Assembly: GCF_022968825.1 (NCBI RefSeq)
Contig: NZ_JALHKS010000001.1
Coordinates: 186,001 to 250,000, forward strand
Direction: 5' to 3'
Length of the DNA stretch: 64,000 bases
Origin: Chryseobacterium salipaludis
GTDB taxonomy: Bacteria > Bacteroidota > Bacteroidia > Flavobacteriales > Weeksellaceae
The stretch's first letter is position 1, and each line of letters opens with the position of its first letter. The notes under the pieces are model-generated. The model was not told the origin of the DNA. It did no database searches and saw only the letters and a list, made by a program, of their open reading frames with translations. The position numbers were made by a program, and so were the translations under genes. Of the stretch, positions 9,051-17,764 are shown in pieces.

Positions 9051-9590
9051 TCAATGGCGTTTCGCCCATTGTTCTTTATTAATCCTGAAGATGATATTAA
9101 TTTTTGGTGCTTCGCCATAATATGCAATTTCCTGCTCACCGGTATTTTCAGCACCTAATTTTTCCATGGCGCGCACGGAGCGAAGATTATCGCGGCCGAC
9201 GTGAAAATCAACTGTATCGACAAACCGGAAAATATAATCCAGCATCAGTTTTTTAACCTGTGCATTAAATCCGCGACCCCAGTATGCTTTGCCGTAAAAA
9301 GTATATCCTATTAAAATCGATTTAGATTCAGCATCATAATCATAAAAACGGGTACTGCCGATTACCGCATTGTCGGATTTATTTATAATTAAAAAAGCAC
9401 CACCACTTTCCAGCGCACCTTTGAAAAAATTTTGGAATACTTCTCTTTTATACCGGTCTTTATTAGGATGCATGGACCAAACTTCTGGATCACGCGCTAC
9501 TTCGTATAATTTTTCAAAATCAGAGGATTTCAAAGACTGCAGCAGCACGCTATCATTTTCAAGTCCAGGCTGCAGATTAATATGGGTCAT
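9051..9590 (-). CDS. GNAT family N-acetyltransferase (RimJ/RimL-like)
   Basis: 179 residues with the GNAT order of elements: an N-terminal LQSLKSSDFEKLYEVARDP helix, beta-strands AFLIINKSDNAVIGSTRFYDYD, then YTFYGKAYWGRGFN. The last carries the acetyl-CoA pyrophosphate loop, in variant form, before helix KKLMLDYIF. It ends with the HVGRDNLRSVRAMEKLGAE segment typical of RimJ/RimL-like enzymes acting on protein N-termini or small amines. Cytoplasmic. The substrate cannot be inferred. It is codirectional with the genes on both sides and has a 26-bp gap to the membrane protein gene upstream. Confidence 0.9.
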   Translation of the reverse strand: MTHINLQPGLENDSVLLQSLKSSDFEKLYEVARDPEVWSMHPNKDRYKREVFQNFFKGALESGGAFLIINKSDNAVIGSTRFYDYDAESKSILIGYTFYGKAYWGRGFNAQVKKLMLDYIFRFVDTVDFHVGRDNLRSVRAMEKLGAENTGEQEIAYYGEAPKINIIFRINKEQWAKRH

Positions 9591-9616
9591 AAAAAAGAAT
9601 TAAAGGAAAACGTAAT

Positions 9617-10024
9617 TTACTGTGAGCGTACATAAGGAGAAGAAAAGAATTCCGCGGTGAATTTCCTAAAGTCAATTAGCTTTCTATAATGGATGTAAAT
9701 CGCCGCTGAAATTAAAGAAATCACCGAAACGTACATAACTGTAAATAGTACATTTGCCGCTGTAGGCCACAAAAACACAAACGCCGCGGTTAAAAAAAGA
9801 CACATGATTACGTTATAAACAAAAGCGCTTTTAAATTTCATGGGAATCAAACCGGTCAAGAAATTCCATGGGACCATCCGGTCGGTTATTTCAGGCCGGG
9901 CATCATGAGTGAAATCAACCATAGCCCGTTGTGAAAATCCAATCCGTACTTCTATTATGTCTCCTTGCGCATTAAACTTGTATTTGCTGTTTCGGAGATA
10001 TTCTAAAAAAGGTTCTTTATTCAT
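9617..10024 (-). CDS. Small membrane protein of unknown function
   Basis: 135 residues. The N-terminal ~60 are soluble. Two hydrophobic segments follow, about residues 66-88 (SAFVYNVIMCLFLTAAFVFL) and 92-113 (LFTVMYVSVISLISAAIYIH), separated by a short turn. A basic C-terminal stretch of about 20 residues follows. This predicts a helical hairpin in the inner membrane with both ends in the cytoplasm. I do not recognise the family. It lies between the DUF2911 gene and the GNAT gene with short gaps (23 and 26 bp), so all three may be cotranscribed. Confidence 0.72.
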   Translation of the reverse strand: MNKEPFLEYLRNSKYKFNAQGDIIEVRIGFSQRAMVDFTHDARPEITDRMVPWNFLTGLIPMKFKSAFVYNVIMCLFLTAAFVFLWPTAANVLFTVMYVSVISLISAAIYIHYRKLIDFRKFTAEFFSSPYVRSQ

Positions 10025-10047
10025 AATGCAGTATCAGTCGCTTAAGT

Positions 10048-10641
10048 TTATTTCTTCGAGGCTTCTTTTTCAATCGCTCTGATTTCAGTCAGTTTTTCAA
10101 CGATTCGGTCAGTCGTTTTGGTATCAGCCCCCGTGATAGGCACGTCCACGCGAACATCTGCCCACATACAGGAAAGCTGAATCTGATTTCCGGACGGAGT
10201 CAGAAGCCAGGTTAAAACTTCTTGGGCCGGCATTAATTTCTGTACCGGCACGGTGATTTCCGCCACATTCAAATCAGCTTTGTAATTGTAGGCGCCCCAC
10301 TGTTCTGCTTCTTTATTAAATAAAACACGCCAAGAGGTCGCCTGCGGAATCACAAAGACAGCATACGAACCCGGCGGCAAAACAGTATTTCCTACTTTCA
10401 CCGGCTGTCCAAAAGTAATCTTAGTGGCACTGTTTGCACCGGCGCGCCACACTTCACCATAAGGAACCAACGCTCCAAAAATTTTCCTGTTGTTAACCGA
10501 AGGCCGGCCATAATCCAGGCTGACTTTTGAAACTGAAAACTGCTGCTCGATGGTTTGCCGCGGACTTGCCGCGGGCAAATTATATTGCGCAAAGGCAGAA
10601 ACACCTGCACTTAAAGCAATAAAAAAGAATAATTTTTTCAT
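10048..10641 (-). CDS. DUF2911 domain secreted protein
   Basis: 197 residues starting with a clear signal peptide (MKKLFFFIALSAGVSAFAQ). The core SPRQTIEQQFSVSKVSLDYGRPSVNNRKIFG, read here in overlapping pieces, together with LVPYGEVWRAGANSATKITF and PPGSYAVFVIPQ, is the conserved DUF2911 pattern found in many Bacteroidota and predicted to be an all-beta periplasmic domain. No enzyme function is known. It is upstream of the membrane-protein gene on the same strand. Confidence 0.88.
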   Translation of the reverse strand: MKKLFFFIALSAGVSAFAQYNLPAASPRQTIEQQFSVSKVSLDYGRPSVNNRKIFGALVPYGEVWRAGANSATKITFGQPVKVGNTVLPPGSYAVFVIPQATSWRVLFNKEAEQWGAYNYKADLNVAEITVPVQKLMPAQEVLTWLLTPSGNQIQLSCMWADVRVDVPITGADTKTTDRIVEKLTEIRAIEKEASKK

Positions 10642-10692
10642 TTTAATTTATGATTGTTCGTTTTTAATGAGATAAATGTACATAAAAACAAA

Positions 10693-10727
10693 ATAAAAAA
10701 GCCAGCCGAATTCGCATCCGGCTGGCT
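10693..10727 (-). terminator. Rho-independent terminator after the fasciclin gene
   Basis: On the minus strand a 9-bp perfect stem (AGCCAGCCG / CGGCTGGCT) with a 10-nt loop is followed by TTTTTATTTTG. Confidence 0.9.
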
Positions 10728-10754
10728 CCCACATTAAAAATAAAACTATGAAAA

Positions 10755-11243
10755 CTATGGCATCAGCACATGATCAATCACATGAATCACACCATTTGAC
10801 TGGTTTACATCGGCAATGGTAACTGCAGCGTTGTTTCCTTTTGCGTCAGTAACATATATTTTGTTTCCTTTCATCCAGAAAGTAAGTTCCTCTCCCTGAA
10901 CCGTTTTTACCATGTATTTACCGTTGTTTTTCTTGATCCAGGTCATCAGATCCTTTGCGGAAATACGTCCGGGAACTACGTGATAGGTAAGGATAGAAGT
11001 CAGCATCGCTTTGTTCTCCGGCATCACAAGTTTATCGACTGTACCGGCCGGTAGTTTATCAAAGGCTGCGTTGGTCGGTGCAAAAACGGTGAAAGGGCCG
11101 GCTGACTGCAGCGTTTCTACCAGACCTGCGGCTTTTACAGCTGCAACCAGTGTGGTGCGGTCTTTTGAGTTCACTGCATTCTCCACAATATTCTTGCTCG
11201 GATACATGACAGCACCACCTACCATTACGGTTTTCTCTTTCAT
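10755..11243 (-). CDS. Fasciclin (FAS1) domain protein, apparently missing its signal peptide
   Basis: 162 residues forming one complete FAS1 domain: SKDRTTLVAAVKAAGLVETL, the H1 box FTVFAPTNAAFDKLP, the YHVVPG motif and the H2 box GVIHVIDHVLMP. FAS1 proteins of Chryseobacterium relatives normally begin with a lipoprotein or Sec signal followed by a VMVGGAAMYPSKNI-like segment. Here translation starts directly at MKEKTVMVGG, with an in-frame stop three codons upstream, so export is not predicted. Directly upstream, on the other strand, lies a fragment of an anti-sigma factor. FAS1 genes often sit next to sigma/anti-sigma pairs in this group, so this looks like a rearrangement that cut both 5' ends. 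Confidence 0.88.
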   Translation of the reverse strand: MKEKTVMVGGAVMYPSKNIVENAVNSKDRTTLVAAVKAAGLVETLQSAGPFTVFAPTNAAFDKLPAGTVDKLVMPENKAMLTSILTYHVVPGRISAKDLMTWIKKNNGKYMVKTVQGEELTFWMKGNKIYVTDAKGNNAAVTIADVNQSNGVIHVIDHVLMP

Positions 11244-11259
11244 TTTAGATTAAGCGGAA

Positions 11260-11376
11260 ATGGTCTGTGTTATTCCCAGTGCCAGGGATCCGCAGGCGTT
11301 TGCCATTACCGTTGAGCCGGAAGGCGGAAGCAAAGTTCCTACTTTGGAAGAAATGGTCGTGATGGGAGAAATGTAG
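11260..11376 (+). pseudogene. C-terminal remnant of an anti-sigma factor (RskA-like)
   Basis: A 38-codon open stretch on the plus strand ends in DPQAFAITVEPEGGSKVPTL and then a Glu/Met-rich tail. The pattern AFA-V/I-T/S-x-EP-x-GGS-x-x-PT is the hallmark C-terminus of RskA-family anti-sigma factors. The preceding ~200 residues, including the zinc-finger and membrane parts, are absent, and a stop codon lies just upstream (11251). It is head-to-head with the truncated fasciclin gene, 16 bp away. It is most likely a dead fragment left by an inversion or deletion. The short length is the main caveat. Confidence 0.68.
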
Positions 11377-11394
11377 CGAAAAAGAACTAAAGAT

Positions 11395-11419
11395 AAAAAA
11401 GCCACTCAATCGAGTGACT
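11395..11419 (-). terminator. Rho-independent terminator after the general stress gene
   Basis: On the minus strand AGTCACTC, loop GATT, GAGTGGCT and then TTTTTATC. It is 26 nt past the stop of the gene at 11445. Confidence 0.85.
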
Positions 11420-11444
11420 TTCATCTTATCTTATGTTCGGCGGT

Positions 11445-11993
11445 TTACAGATGTGTACTGTTTCCGGTGTTTCCGTACCATGTATCGTAAGTAGAACGGG
11501 CATCATCTTCGTGTCTTGGTTTAAAGCCCATATAGATTCCGCCTTCTTTCACGCGGTCTCTGTAACGTTCTGCTTCATCTTCCGGCACGCCTACTCCCGT
11601 CAGAGCGCCAATAAGCCCTCCGGCTGCTGCTCCGGTTCCTGCGCCGGCAAGACCTGCCGCAAGCGGTCCTGCTACGATCAGTCCCAGACCCGGCAGCAAT
11701 ACATTGGTACCAATCGCAGCTACTGCTCCTACCACGGCACCGATTCCACCACCGATCAGGGATCCTGTACCGGCGTTCTCAGCTACTTTGTCGCCAAGAG
11801 CGGTGTCATCATTATCGTGATCTTTGAAATATCTATTGCGGGTGTCGTCGGACATCATCACGTTGATTTCATCCTGGGTATACCCTTTATTTTTCAACTC
11901 GTTGTAGGCCGCATCAGCCTCCTCACGGGTGTTAAAAACTTTTGACACATAATTGCTTCTGTACTCCGGTACGTAATTCGTGTTACTTTCCAT
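11445..11993 (-). CDS. General stress protein 17M/YflT-like with glycine-rich membrane segment
   Basis: 182 residues. The N-terminal part (SKVFNTREEADAAYNELKNK and GYTQDEINVMMSDD) matches the heat-induced stress protein YflT/GSP17M domain. A long Gly/Ala-rich segment (about residues 78-133) follows, with GGGIGAVVGAVAAIG and GTGAAAGGLIGALTG, like glycine-zipper membrane regions. After it come GVPEDEAERYRDRVKEGG, the usual YflT ending motif, and an acidic tail. It probably acts in envelope or general stress. The partner is unknown. Monocistronic, with its own terminator. Confidence 0.85.
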   Translation of the reverse strand: MESNTNYVPEYRSNYVSKVFNTREEADAAYNELKNKGYTQDEINVMMSDDTRNRYFKDHDNDDTALGDKVAENAGTGSLIGGGIGAVVGAVAAIGTNVLLPGLGLIVAGPLAAGLAGAGTGAAAGGLIGALTGVGVPEDEAERYRDRVKEGGIYMGFKPRHEDDARSTYDTWYGNTGNSTHL

Positions 11994-12155
11994 AGTGTTT
12001 AAATTTTTTAATGGATTAATAAATGATTTGTTGGTGCTAACAGGGATTCAATAAAAATGCCATGTAAAATATCCTGCTGAAGTTTAACCTTTTTTAAGAA
12101 TAAAAGAAACATTCTACTGCTAAGGACTTTAAGGCAGTTTACGAAACATAAAATC

Positions 12156-12182
12156 AAAAAAGACAGACTGAAGTCTGTCTTT
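12156..12182 (-). terminator. Rho-independent terminator of the pyrB-carA-carB operon
   Basis: On the minus strand an 11-nt perfect stem (AAAGACAGACT / AGTCTGTCTTT) with a 2-nt nominal loop and a T-run. It begins 22 nt after the carB stop. Confidence 0.9.
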
Positions 12183-12203
12183 AAAATGTTCATTATTCAC
12201 TCA

Positions 12204-15200
12204 TTACATGGCTTCCATTTTGAAACTCATGCTTTCAATTACTTTTAGAATAGCTTCTACTGTATCCATGGAAGTCAGACACGGCACTCCGTTTTCTACA
12301 GAAGTCCGGCGGATCTGGAAACCGTCGCGTTCGGATTGTTTTCCCTTGGTCATGGTATTTACAATGTACTGCACTTTCCCTTTCTGAATCAGATCAATCA
12401 GGTTGATTTCCGGATTTTCCTCGATTTTATATCCAATCTTGGTAGATACACCATGTTCTTCAAAATAGCGTGCTGTCCCTTCTGTCGCCCAGATACGGAA
12501 TCCGATCTCCTGGAAACGGCGCGCAAGGTCGCAGGCTTCTGCCTTATGTTTATCAGCAACCGTAAACAAGATGGCACCGTGCAGCGGCACTTTTCTGCCC
12601 GCTCCTACCAGGCCTTTATACAGCGCTTTTTCCAATGTCTGATCTTTGCCCATCACTTCACCGGTCGATTTCATCTCAGGACCCAGCGAAATGTCTACTC
12701 TTGCCATTTTAGAGAAAGAGAAAACAGGTACTTTCACATACACACCTTCCTGCACCGGCGCGAGCCCATTTCGGTATCCGAGCTCTTTAAGACTTTTACC
12801 CAAGATCGCTTTCGTGGCCACATTTGCCATGGGAATATTGGTAATCTTCGAAAGGAAGGGAACAGTCCGGCTGGCACGCGGATTTACTTCAATCACATAG
12901 ACTTCTCCTTCGTATAAAACGTACTGGATGTTCATCAGTCCGACAACATTCAGTCCTCTGGCCAGACGTTCCGTATAATCCACCAGTTTTTTCAGCTGCT
13001 CTTCCGTAATATTCTGCGGCGGATACACGGCGATAGAATCTCCCGAGTGCACGCCCGCCCTTTCGATATGTTCCATAATTCCAGGAATCACGACCGTTTC
13101 ACCATCCGAAATGGCATCCACTTCTACTTCTTTTCCGGTCAGGTACCGGTCAATCAAAATCGGATGATCCGAGAACTCGCGTACGGCGTTCTCCATATAG
13201 TGACGCAACTCTGAGGAATCGTACACAATTTCCATGGCGCGCCCACCGAGCACATAACTTGGTCTCACGAGTACCGGGAAACCGATTTCCTGCGCAATTT
13301 CCTGTGCTTCTGTTTCGGTAAAACATGTTTTTCCCATCGGCTGCGGAATGCCGAGTTCCTGCAAAGCAGCTTCAAATTTATTACGGTTTTCCGCACGATC
13401 CAGATCTTCCAGCGATGTTCCCAAAATCTCAACACCGTGTGCCGCCAGCTTTTCTGCGAGGTTAATCGCCGTCTGGCCACCGAACTGAACCACCACGCCT
13501 TTAGGTTTTTCGAGTTCGATGATGTTCATTACATCTTCTTCCGTCAGCGGCTCGAAGTAGAGTTTATCAGAAATTGAGAAGTCGGTGGAAACGGTTTCCG
13601 GGTTATTATTAATGATGATGGCCTCGTAACCCATTTCCTTGATAGCCCACACCGAATGTACGGTTGCATAATCAAACTCCACTCCCTGCCCGATGCGGAT
13701 TGGTCCCGAACCCAGCACGATAATCTTTTCTTTATCAGAAGGTACGCTTTCATTTTCTTCTTCATACGTTCCGTAGAAATACGGTGTATCACTTTCAAAC
13801 TCAGCCGCGCAGGTATCGACCATTTTGTAAACCGGCATAATTCCTCTGCTTTTTCTAAACTCAAAAACAGCGCGCTGGTCGGTGTTCCATAAGTGGGCAA
13901 TACTTAAATCAGAAAAGCCCAGCTTTTTGGCTTGCAGCGTAATTTCAGGTTCATATTGGCTGGCTGCAATCGCCTTTTCAAAATCGATCAGTTTTTTAAT
14001 TTTATATATAAAGAAAGGATCGATCTGGCTCCATTCCACAATCTGTTTCCAATCGTAGCCCTGCCGCAAAGCATCGCCGATAATGAAAAGCCGCTCATCA
14101 TCACAGACGCGGATGCGCTGTTCAATTTCCTCCGGTGTCAATGCAGCAGCGCGGTCGCGATTCAGGCCGATATGCCTTAGTCCAGTTTCAAGGGAGCGAA
14201 TTGCTTTTTGTAAGGATTCCTCAAAGTTGCGGCCGATCGCCATCACCTCGCCGGTGGCTTTCATCTGGGTAGAGAGGCGGCGATCGGCAGTTTCAAATTT
14301 ATCAAAAGGAAAACGCGGGAATTTGGTAACCACATAATCCAGCGCCGGTTCAAAGGAAGCATACGTCTTTCCGGTTACCGGATTTAAAATTTCATCGAGG
14401 GTAAGGCCCACCGCGATTTTTGCCGCAATCTTGGCAATTGGATAGCCGGTGGCTTTACTGGCCAGCGCGGAAGAGCGAGAAACTCTTGGATTAACTTCAA
14501 TGATGTAATAATTATAAGAATGCGGATCGAGCGCCAACTGTACATTACAGCCACCTTCAATGCCCAGCGCACGAATAATTTTTAAGGATGAATTACGCAA
14601 CATCTGGTATTCTCTGTCAGACAAAGTCTGCGAGGGCGCCACTACGATAGAGTCACCGGTGTGCACGCCGACCGGATCGATATTCTCCATGTTGCAGACG
14701 ACGATCGCATTGTCATTGCTGTCGCGCATCACTTCGTATTCAATCTCCTTATAACCCGCGATAGATTTTTCAATTAAACACTGGGTAACGGGACTGTATT
14801 TTAGCCCAAACGCAGTGATCTCCTTTAATTCTGCTTCGTTACCTGCAATACCGCCGCCGGTGCCACCCATGGTAAAAGCAGGACGCACAATCACCGGATA
14901 ACCAATCCGCTCAGCGAAATCAAGTGCAGCCTCCACGGTCATTACAATATCGGAATCCGGTACCGGCTCGTTTAGTTCTTTCATCAGGCTGCGGAACAGG
15001 TCGCGGTCTTCCGCCTGGTTAATGGCGGAAAGTTTGGTGCCGAGCACTTCCACTTTGCATTCGTCCAGAATCCCGGATTTTTCCAATTCAACCGCCATGT
15101 TTAAACCGGTTTGTCCGCCCAAAGTTGGCAGCAGCGCATCGGGTCTTTCTTTGCGGATAATATGACTCACGAATTCCAGGGAAATGGGTTCAATGTACAC

Positions 15201-15386
15201 TTTATCAGCAATTTCCACATCCGTCATAATCGTTGCCGGATTGGAGTTTATAAGGATGACCCGATAGCCTTCTTCTTTCAGCGAAAGACATGCCTGGGTT
15301 CCGGCATAATCAAATTCTGCCGCCTGGCCGATGATGATGGGTCCCGAGCCGATGACGAGGATGGTTTTTATATCGTTTCTTTTCAT
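12204..15386 (-). CDS. carB: Carbamoyl-phosphate synthase large subunit
   Basis: 1060 residues, close to the family's usual ~1070. Two homologous ATP-grasp halves are visible. The first starts at [20 protein letters not shown]. The second starts at [20 protein letters not shown]. Each carries the ATP-grasp landmarks ([13 protein letters not shown] and [13 protein letters not shown]) and an IEVNPR-x-SR segment. The C-terminal MGS-like allosteric domain begins near [18 protein letters not shown]. It uses ammonia from CarA, bicarbonate and two ATP to make carbamoyl phosphate for pyrimidines and arginine. It is last in the pyrB-carA-carB operon. Confidence 0.98.
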   Translation of the reverse strand: MKRNDIKTILVIGSGPIIIGQAAEFDYAGTQACLSLKEEGYRVILINSNPATIMTDVEIADKVYIEPISLEFVSHIIRKERPDALLPTLGGQTGLNMAVELEKSGILDECKVEVLGTKLSAINQAEDRDLFRSLMKELNEPVPDSDIVMTVEAALDFAERIGYPVIVRPAFTMGGTGGGIAGNEAELKEITAFGLKYSPVTQCLIEKSIAGYKEIEYEVMRDSNDNAIVVCNMENIDPVGVHTGDSIVVAPSQTLSDREYQMLRNSSLKIIRALGIEGGCNVQLALDPHSYNYYIIEVNPRVSRSSALASKATGYPIAKIAAKIAVGLTLDEILNPVTGKTYASFEPALDYVVTKFPRFPFDKFETADRRLSTQMKATGEVMAIGRNFEESLQKAIRSLETGLRHIGLNRDRAAALTPEEIEQRIRVCDDERLFIIGDALRQGYDWKQIVEWSQIDPFFIYKIKKLIDFEKAIAASQYEPEITLQAKKLGFSDLSIAHLWNTDQRAVFEFRKSRGIMPVYKMVDTCAAEFESDTPYFYGTYEEENESVPSDKEKIIVLGSGPIRIGQGVEFDYATVHSVWAIKEMGYEAIIINNNPETVSTDFSISDKLYFEPLTEEDVMNIIELEKPKGVVVQFGGQTAINLAEKLAAHGVEILGTSLEDLDRAENRNKFEAALQELGIPQPMGKTCFTETEAQEIAQEIGFPVLVRPSYVLGGRAMEIVYDSSELRHYMENAVREFSDHPILIDRYLTGKEVEVDAISDGETVVIPGIMEHIERAGVHSGDSIAVYPPQNITEEQLKKLVDYTERLARGLNVVGLMNIQYVLYEGEVYVIEVNPRASRTVPFLSKITNIPMANVATKAILGKSLKELGYRNGLAPVQEGVYVKVPVFSFSKMARVDISLGPEMKSTGEVMGKDQTLEKALYKGLVGAGRKVPLHGAILFTVADKHKAEACDLARRFQEIGFRIWATEGTARYFEEHGVSTKIGYKIEENPEINLIDLIQKGKVQYIVNTMTKGKQSERDGFQIRRTSVENGVPCLTSMDTVEAILKVIESMSFKMEAM

Positions 15387-15478
15387 TTTTACTTTTTATT
15401 TAGAGCAGATTTTATGTGTGTTTAAGGATGTAACTGAATCCATCGGAGCATTAATCTTCTGAAATTCAGAAATTGACT

Positions 15479-16540
15479 TTATTTATTTTTAAAGTTTTCC
15501 ATCATCAAAATAAAATCATCGAAGAGAAATCCGGTATCTTCCGGACCGGGACTTGCTTCCGGGTGGAACTGCACGGACATGCAGGGATACTGCTCATGTA
15601 AAAGTCCCTGATTTGTATTGTCATTAATCGCTGTATGCGTTTCCACCAAGCCGGTACCTGCAAGCGAAGGTGAAGCTACGGCATAGCTGTGATTCTGGGA
15701 AGTGATCGCAACCTTTCCTGTTTTTAGATTTTTAACGGGATGATTCCCGCCACGGTGACCAAACTTCAGTTTAAATGTTTTGGCACCGCAGGCCAGCGCA
15801 ATCAGCTGATGCCCCATGCAGATGCCGAAAAGCGGAACTTTGCCCATCAGCTCACGAATCATTTCCGGCGCACTTTCCACATCTTCCGGGTTGCCGGGGC
15901 CGTTGGACAGAACAACGCCATCCGGATTCATCTGCAGGATTTCCGGCGCAGACGTATCATAAGGAACCACCGTTACATCACAATTCCGAAGAGAAAGCTC
16001 ACGCAGAATACCGAGTTTCGAACCAAAATCCACCAGCACGACTTTCAGTCCGCGGCCGGGGCTGGCATATGGCGTTTTCGTAGAAACCTGTGCAATCAGA
16101 TCTTTGCGATACTCATTATCAACGGTAGCGGTTTCATTATCAGCATCCACTATTTTACCCTGAATGGTACCGTGATTTCGGAGTACGCGCGTAAGCCGCC
16201 GCGTGTCAATACCCGAAAGTCCTGCAATGTTGTGCTGCTTCAAAAACGCATCGAGCGACATCTGACTTCTGAAGTTCGACGGAAAGTCGCAAACTTCCTT
16301 CACAATCACCGCTTTCACGACGGGCACAATCGCTTCGTTGTCATCACGGTTAATTCCGTAATTGCCAATGAGCGGATAGGTCAGGCAAACCATTTGCCCG
16401 CAATTGGACGGATCGGTGAGCAGTTCTTGGTAACCGCTCATCGACGTGTTGAAAACCACTTCTCCGGAAGCATCCTGGCCGCCGCCGAAGGCCTCGCCAT
16501 AAAACACTTCGCCGGAAGCTAATATTAGTTTCTTTTTCAT
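15479..16540 (-). CDS. carA: Carbamoyl-phosphate synthase small (glutaminase) subunit
   Basis: 353 residues. The N-terminal domain starts MKKKLILASGEVFYGEAFGG and includes the FNTSMSGYQE segment typical of CarA. The C-terminal class I glutamine amidotransferase domain has nucleophile Cys in PLFGICMGHQLIALACG and the catalytic His-Pro-Glu in SVQFHPEASPGPEDT. It releases ammonia from glutamine and channels it to CarB. The genes are spaced by 49 bp (pyrB-carA) and 92 bp (carA-carB) with no terminator between them, indicating one operon. Confidence 0.97.
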   Translation of the reverse strand: MKKKLILASGEVFYGEAFGGGQDASGEVVFNTSMSGYQELLTDPSNCGQMVCLTYPLIGNYGINRDDNEAIVPVVKAVIVKEVCDFPSNFRSQMSLDAFLKQHNIAGLSGIDTRRLTRVLRNHGTIQGKIVDADNETATVDNEYRKDLIAQVSTKTPYASPGRGLKVVLVDFGSKLGILRELSLRNCDVTVVPYDTSAPEILQMNPDGVVLSNGPGNPEDVESAPEMIRELMGKVPLFGICMGHQLIALACGAKTFKLKFGHRGGNHPVKNLKTGKVAITSQNHSYAVASPSLAGTGLVETHTAINDNTNQGLLHEQYPCMSVQFHPEASPGPEDTGFLFDDFILMMENFKNK

Positions 16541-16589
16541 TTTTACTTTTTATCCTTTTCTTTCTATTTTCGATTGTTTCAGGCAGTCA

Positions 16590-17516
16590 TCAGTGAATGC
16601 TTTCTGCCGGCGAGTTCGGTTCCGAGAAAGTGAAACCTCGTTTTTCCAAAGCAGTTTTTAAAATAGCCATGCGCGCAAACACCCCATTTTCCATCTGCTT
16701 AAAGATTCTGGAACGGCTGCTTTCCACTAATTCATCTGCAATCTCAACACCCCGGTTGATCGGTGCCGGGTGCATAATGATGGCATTTTCTTTCATGGCC
16801 GCGGCGCGTTCTGTAGTAAGTCCGAATTTACGGTGGTAGCGCTCAGCCGGCAGATTCAGTTTCTCGTCCTGGTTGTGTCTTTCGTGCTGAATCCGCAACA
16901 GCAGCAGGACATCCACCTCTTTCACCAGATCATCGATGGGCAGATAAGTTCCGTTGATCAGGGTTCCTTCATCAAACCATTTTTCCGGGCCGGAGAAATA
17001 TACCTTAGCGCCCAGTTTACGTAATACTTCTGCATTCGAATTAGCTACGCGGCTGTGTTTGATATCGCCCACAATCCCCACTTTCAAACCTTCAAACTTT
17101 CCGAATTCCTGGCGGATGGTCATCAGGTCCAGCATATTCTGGGAAGGATGATTGCCGGTACCATCGCCACCGTTTATAATCGACATATCGATGCCATTGA
17201 ACTCATCATAAAATTTTTCTTTGTGATGACGAATGACGCACAATTCAAGGCCCAGGCTTTTCAGCGTTTTTACCGTATCGTACATGGATTCGCCTTTGTT
17301 CACACTGCTGGAAGAAATATCAAATGGAATGACCTGCAATCCCAGTTTCCGTTCTGCGACTTCAAAACTTGTTTTGGTGCGCGTACTGTTTTCGAAAAAG
17401 AGATTGGCCACATAAATTTCCTGGTCGGCTTTCAGGATTTTACCCTTGGCAAATTCTTCGGCGTCCTGCAGTAATCTGTTAATTTTCTCAACGGATAAAT
17501 CAGCGGTTCTCAGCAT
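16590..17516 (-). CDS. pyrB: Aspartate carbamoyltransferase catalytic subunit
   Basis: 308 residues, the usual catalytic-chain length. The carbamoyl-phosphate binding motif is FFENSTRTKTSFE (STRT). HPSQNMLDLMTI and VGDIKHSRVANSN are conserved PyrB segments, and MHPAPINRGVEI is the family's C-terminal signature. It condenses carbamoyl phosphate with aspartate, the first committed step of pyrimidine synthesis. No pyrI regulatory chain follows; carA and carB do. The 5' leader carries a terminator hairpin directly before the start codon, so control by transcription attenuation is likely (see 17536-17650). Confidence 0.97.
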   Translation of the reverse strand: MLRTADLSVEKINRLLQDAEEFAKGKILKADQEIYVANLFFENSTRTKTSFEVAERKLGLQVIPFDISSSSVNKGESMYDTVKTLKSLGLELCVIRHHKEKFYDEFNGIDMSIINGGDGTGNHPSQNMLDLMTIRQEFGKFEGLKVGIVGDIKHSRVANSNAEVLRKLGAKVYFSGPEKWFDEGTLINGTYLPIDDLVKEVDVLLLLRIQHERHNQDEKLNLPAERYHRKFGLTTERAAAMKENAIIMHPAPINRGVEIADELVESSRSRIFKQMENGVFARMAILKTALEKRGFTFSEPNSPAESIH

Positions 17517-17535
17517 AATCTTAAAGTTTTAAAAT

Positions 17536-17565
17536 AAAAAAAACGAAGCCGGCAGGGCTTCGTTT
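17536..17565 (-). promoter_or_regulatory. Candidate transcription attenuator in the pyrB leader
   Basis: On the minus strand a 10-bp perfect stem (AAACGAAGCC / GGCTTCGTTT) with loop CTGCC is followed by a U-rich tract and lies just 19-48 nt before the pyrB ATG, inside the transcribed leader. The other flanking gene (acs) is divergent, so this hairpin cannot serve as an end-of-gene terminator. Upstream of it are a smaller hairpin (AGCGG-TGTTG-CCGCT) and a run of seven U. That order, pause hairpin then U tract then terminator, is the layout of the E. coli pyrBI UTP-sensing attenuator. Confidence 0.75.
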
Positions 17566-17636
17566 CATAAAAAAATATTGTTATCAGCGGCAACACCGCT
17601 TTTCTCTGTCTCGTGAAAAAGGAAATAATCTTTCAT
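17565..17636 (-). CDS. Possible 23-residue leader peptide of the pyr operon
   Basis: On the minus strand ATG at 17636 opens 23 codons (beginning MKDYFLFHETEK, ending NNIFL) and stops with TGA at 17567-17565, exactly at the first base of the attenuator's 5' arm. A ribosome at the stop would cover that arm and prevent the terminator from forming, as PyrL translation does in enterobacteria. The start is only 6 nt from the -7 element, so the message would be almost leaderless, which lowers confidence. There is no homologue by eye; the case rests on position. Confidence 0.45.
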   Translation of the reverse strand: MKDYFLFHETEKSGVAADNNIFL

Positions 17637-17642
17637 CGGCTA

Positions 17643-17650
17643 CAAAGATA
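17643..17650 (-). promoter_or_regulatory. Bacteroidota -7 promoter element for the pyrB-carA-carB operon
   Basis: TATCTTTG on the minus strand, a perfect TAnnTTTG match. It puts the transcription start near 17636-17639, giving a leader of about 120 nt that contains the candidate leader ORF and the attenuator. Confidence 0.65.
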
Positions 17651-17764
17651 AAACATAATTCAGGAAACGAGAAAACTTTTAAAAAATATTTTAAGTGACT
17701 CGCTGAAAACCCATCAAATTCTTAAATAATACCTACATTTAACTTTCTTTTAAAATTAAGCCAG

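Noticed and set aside
12008-12193. 61-codon open frame on the minus strand after carB
   Set aside because: It contains the carB terminator at its start and lies in an A/T-rich intergenic stretch without a promoter or coding character.
15740-16522. 260-codon open frame antisense to carA
   Set aside because: carA is complete and motif-rich on the other strand. The antisense frame is a shadow.
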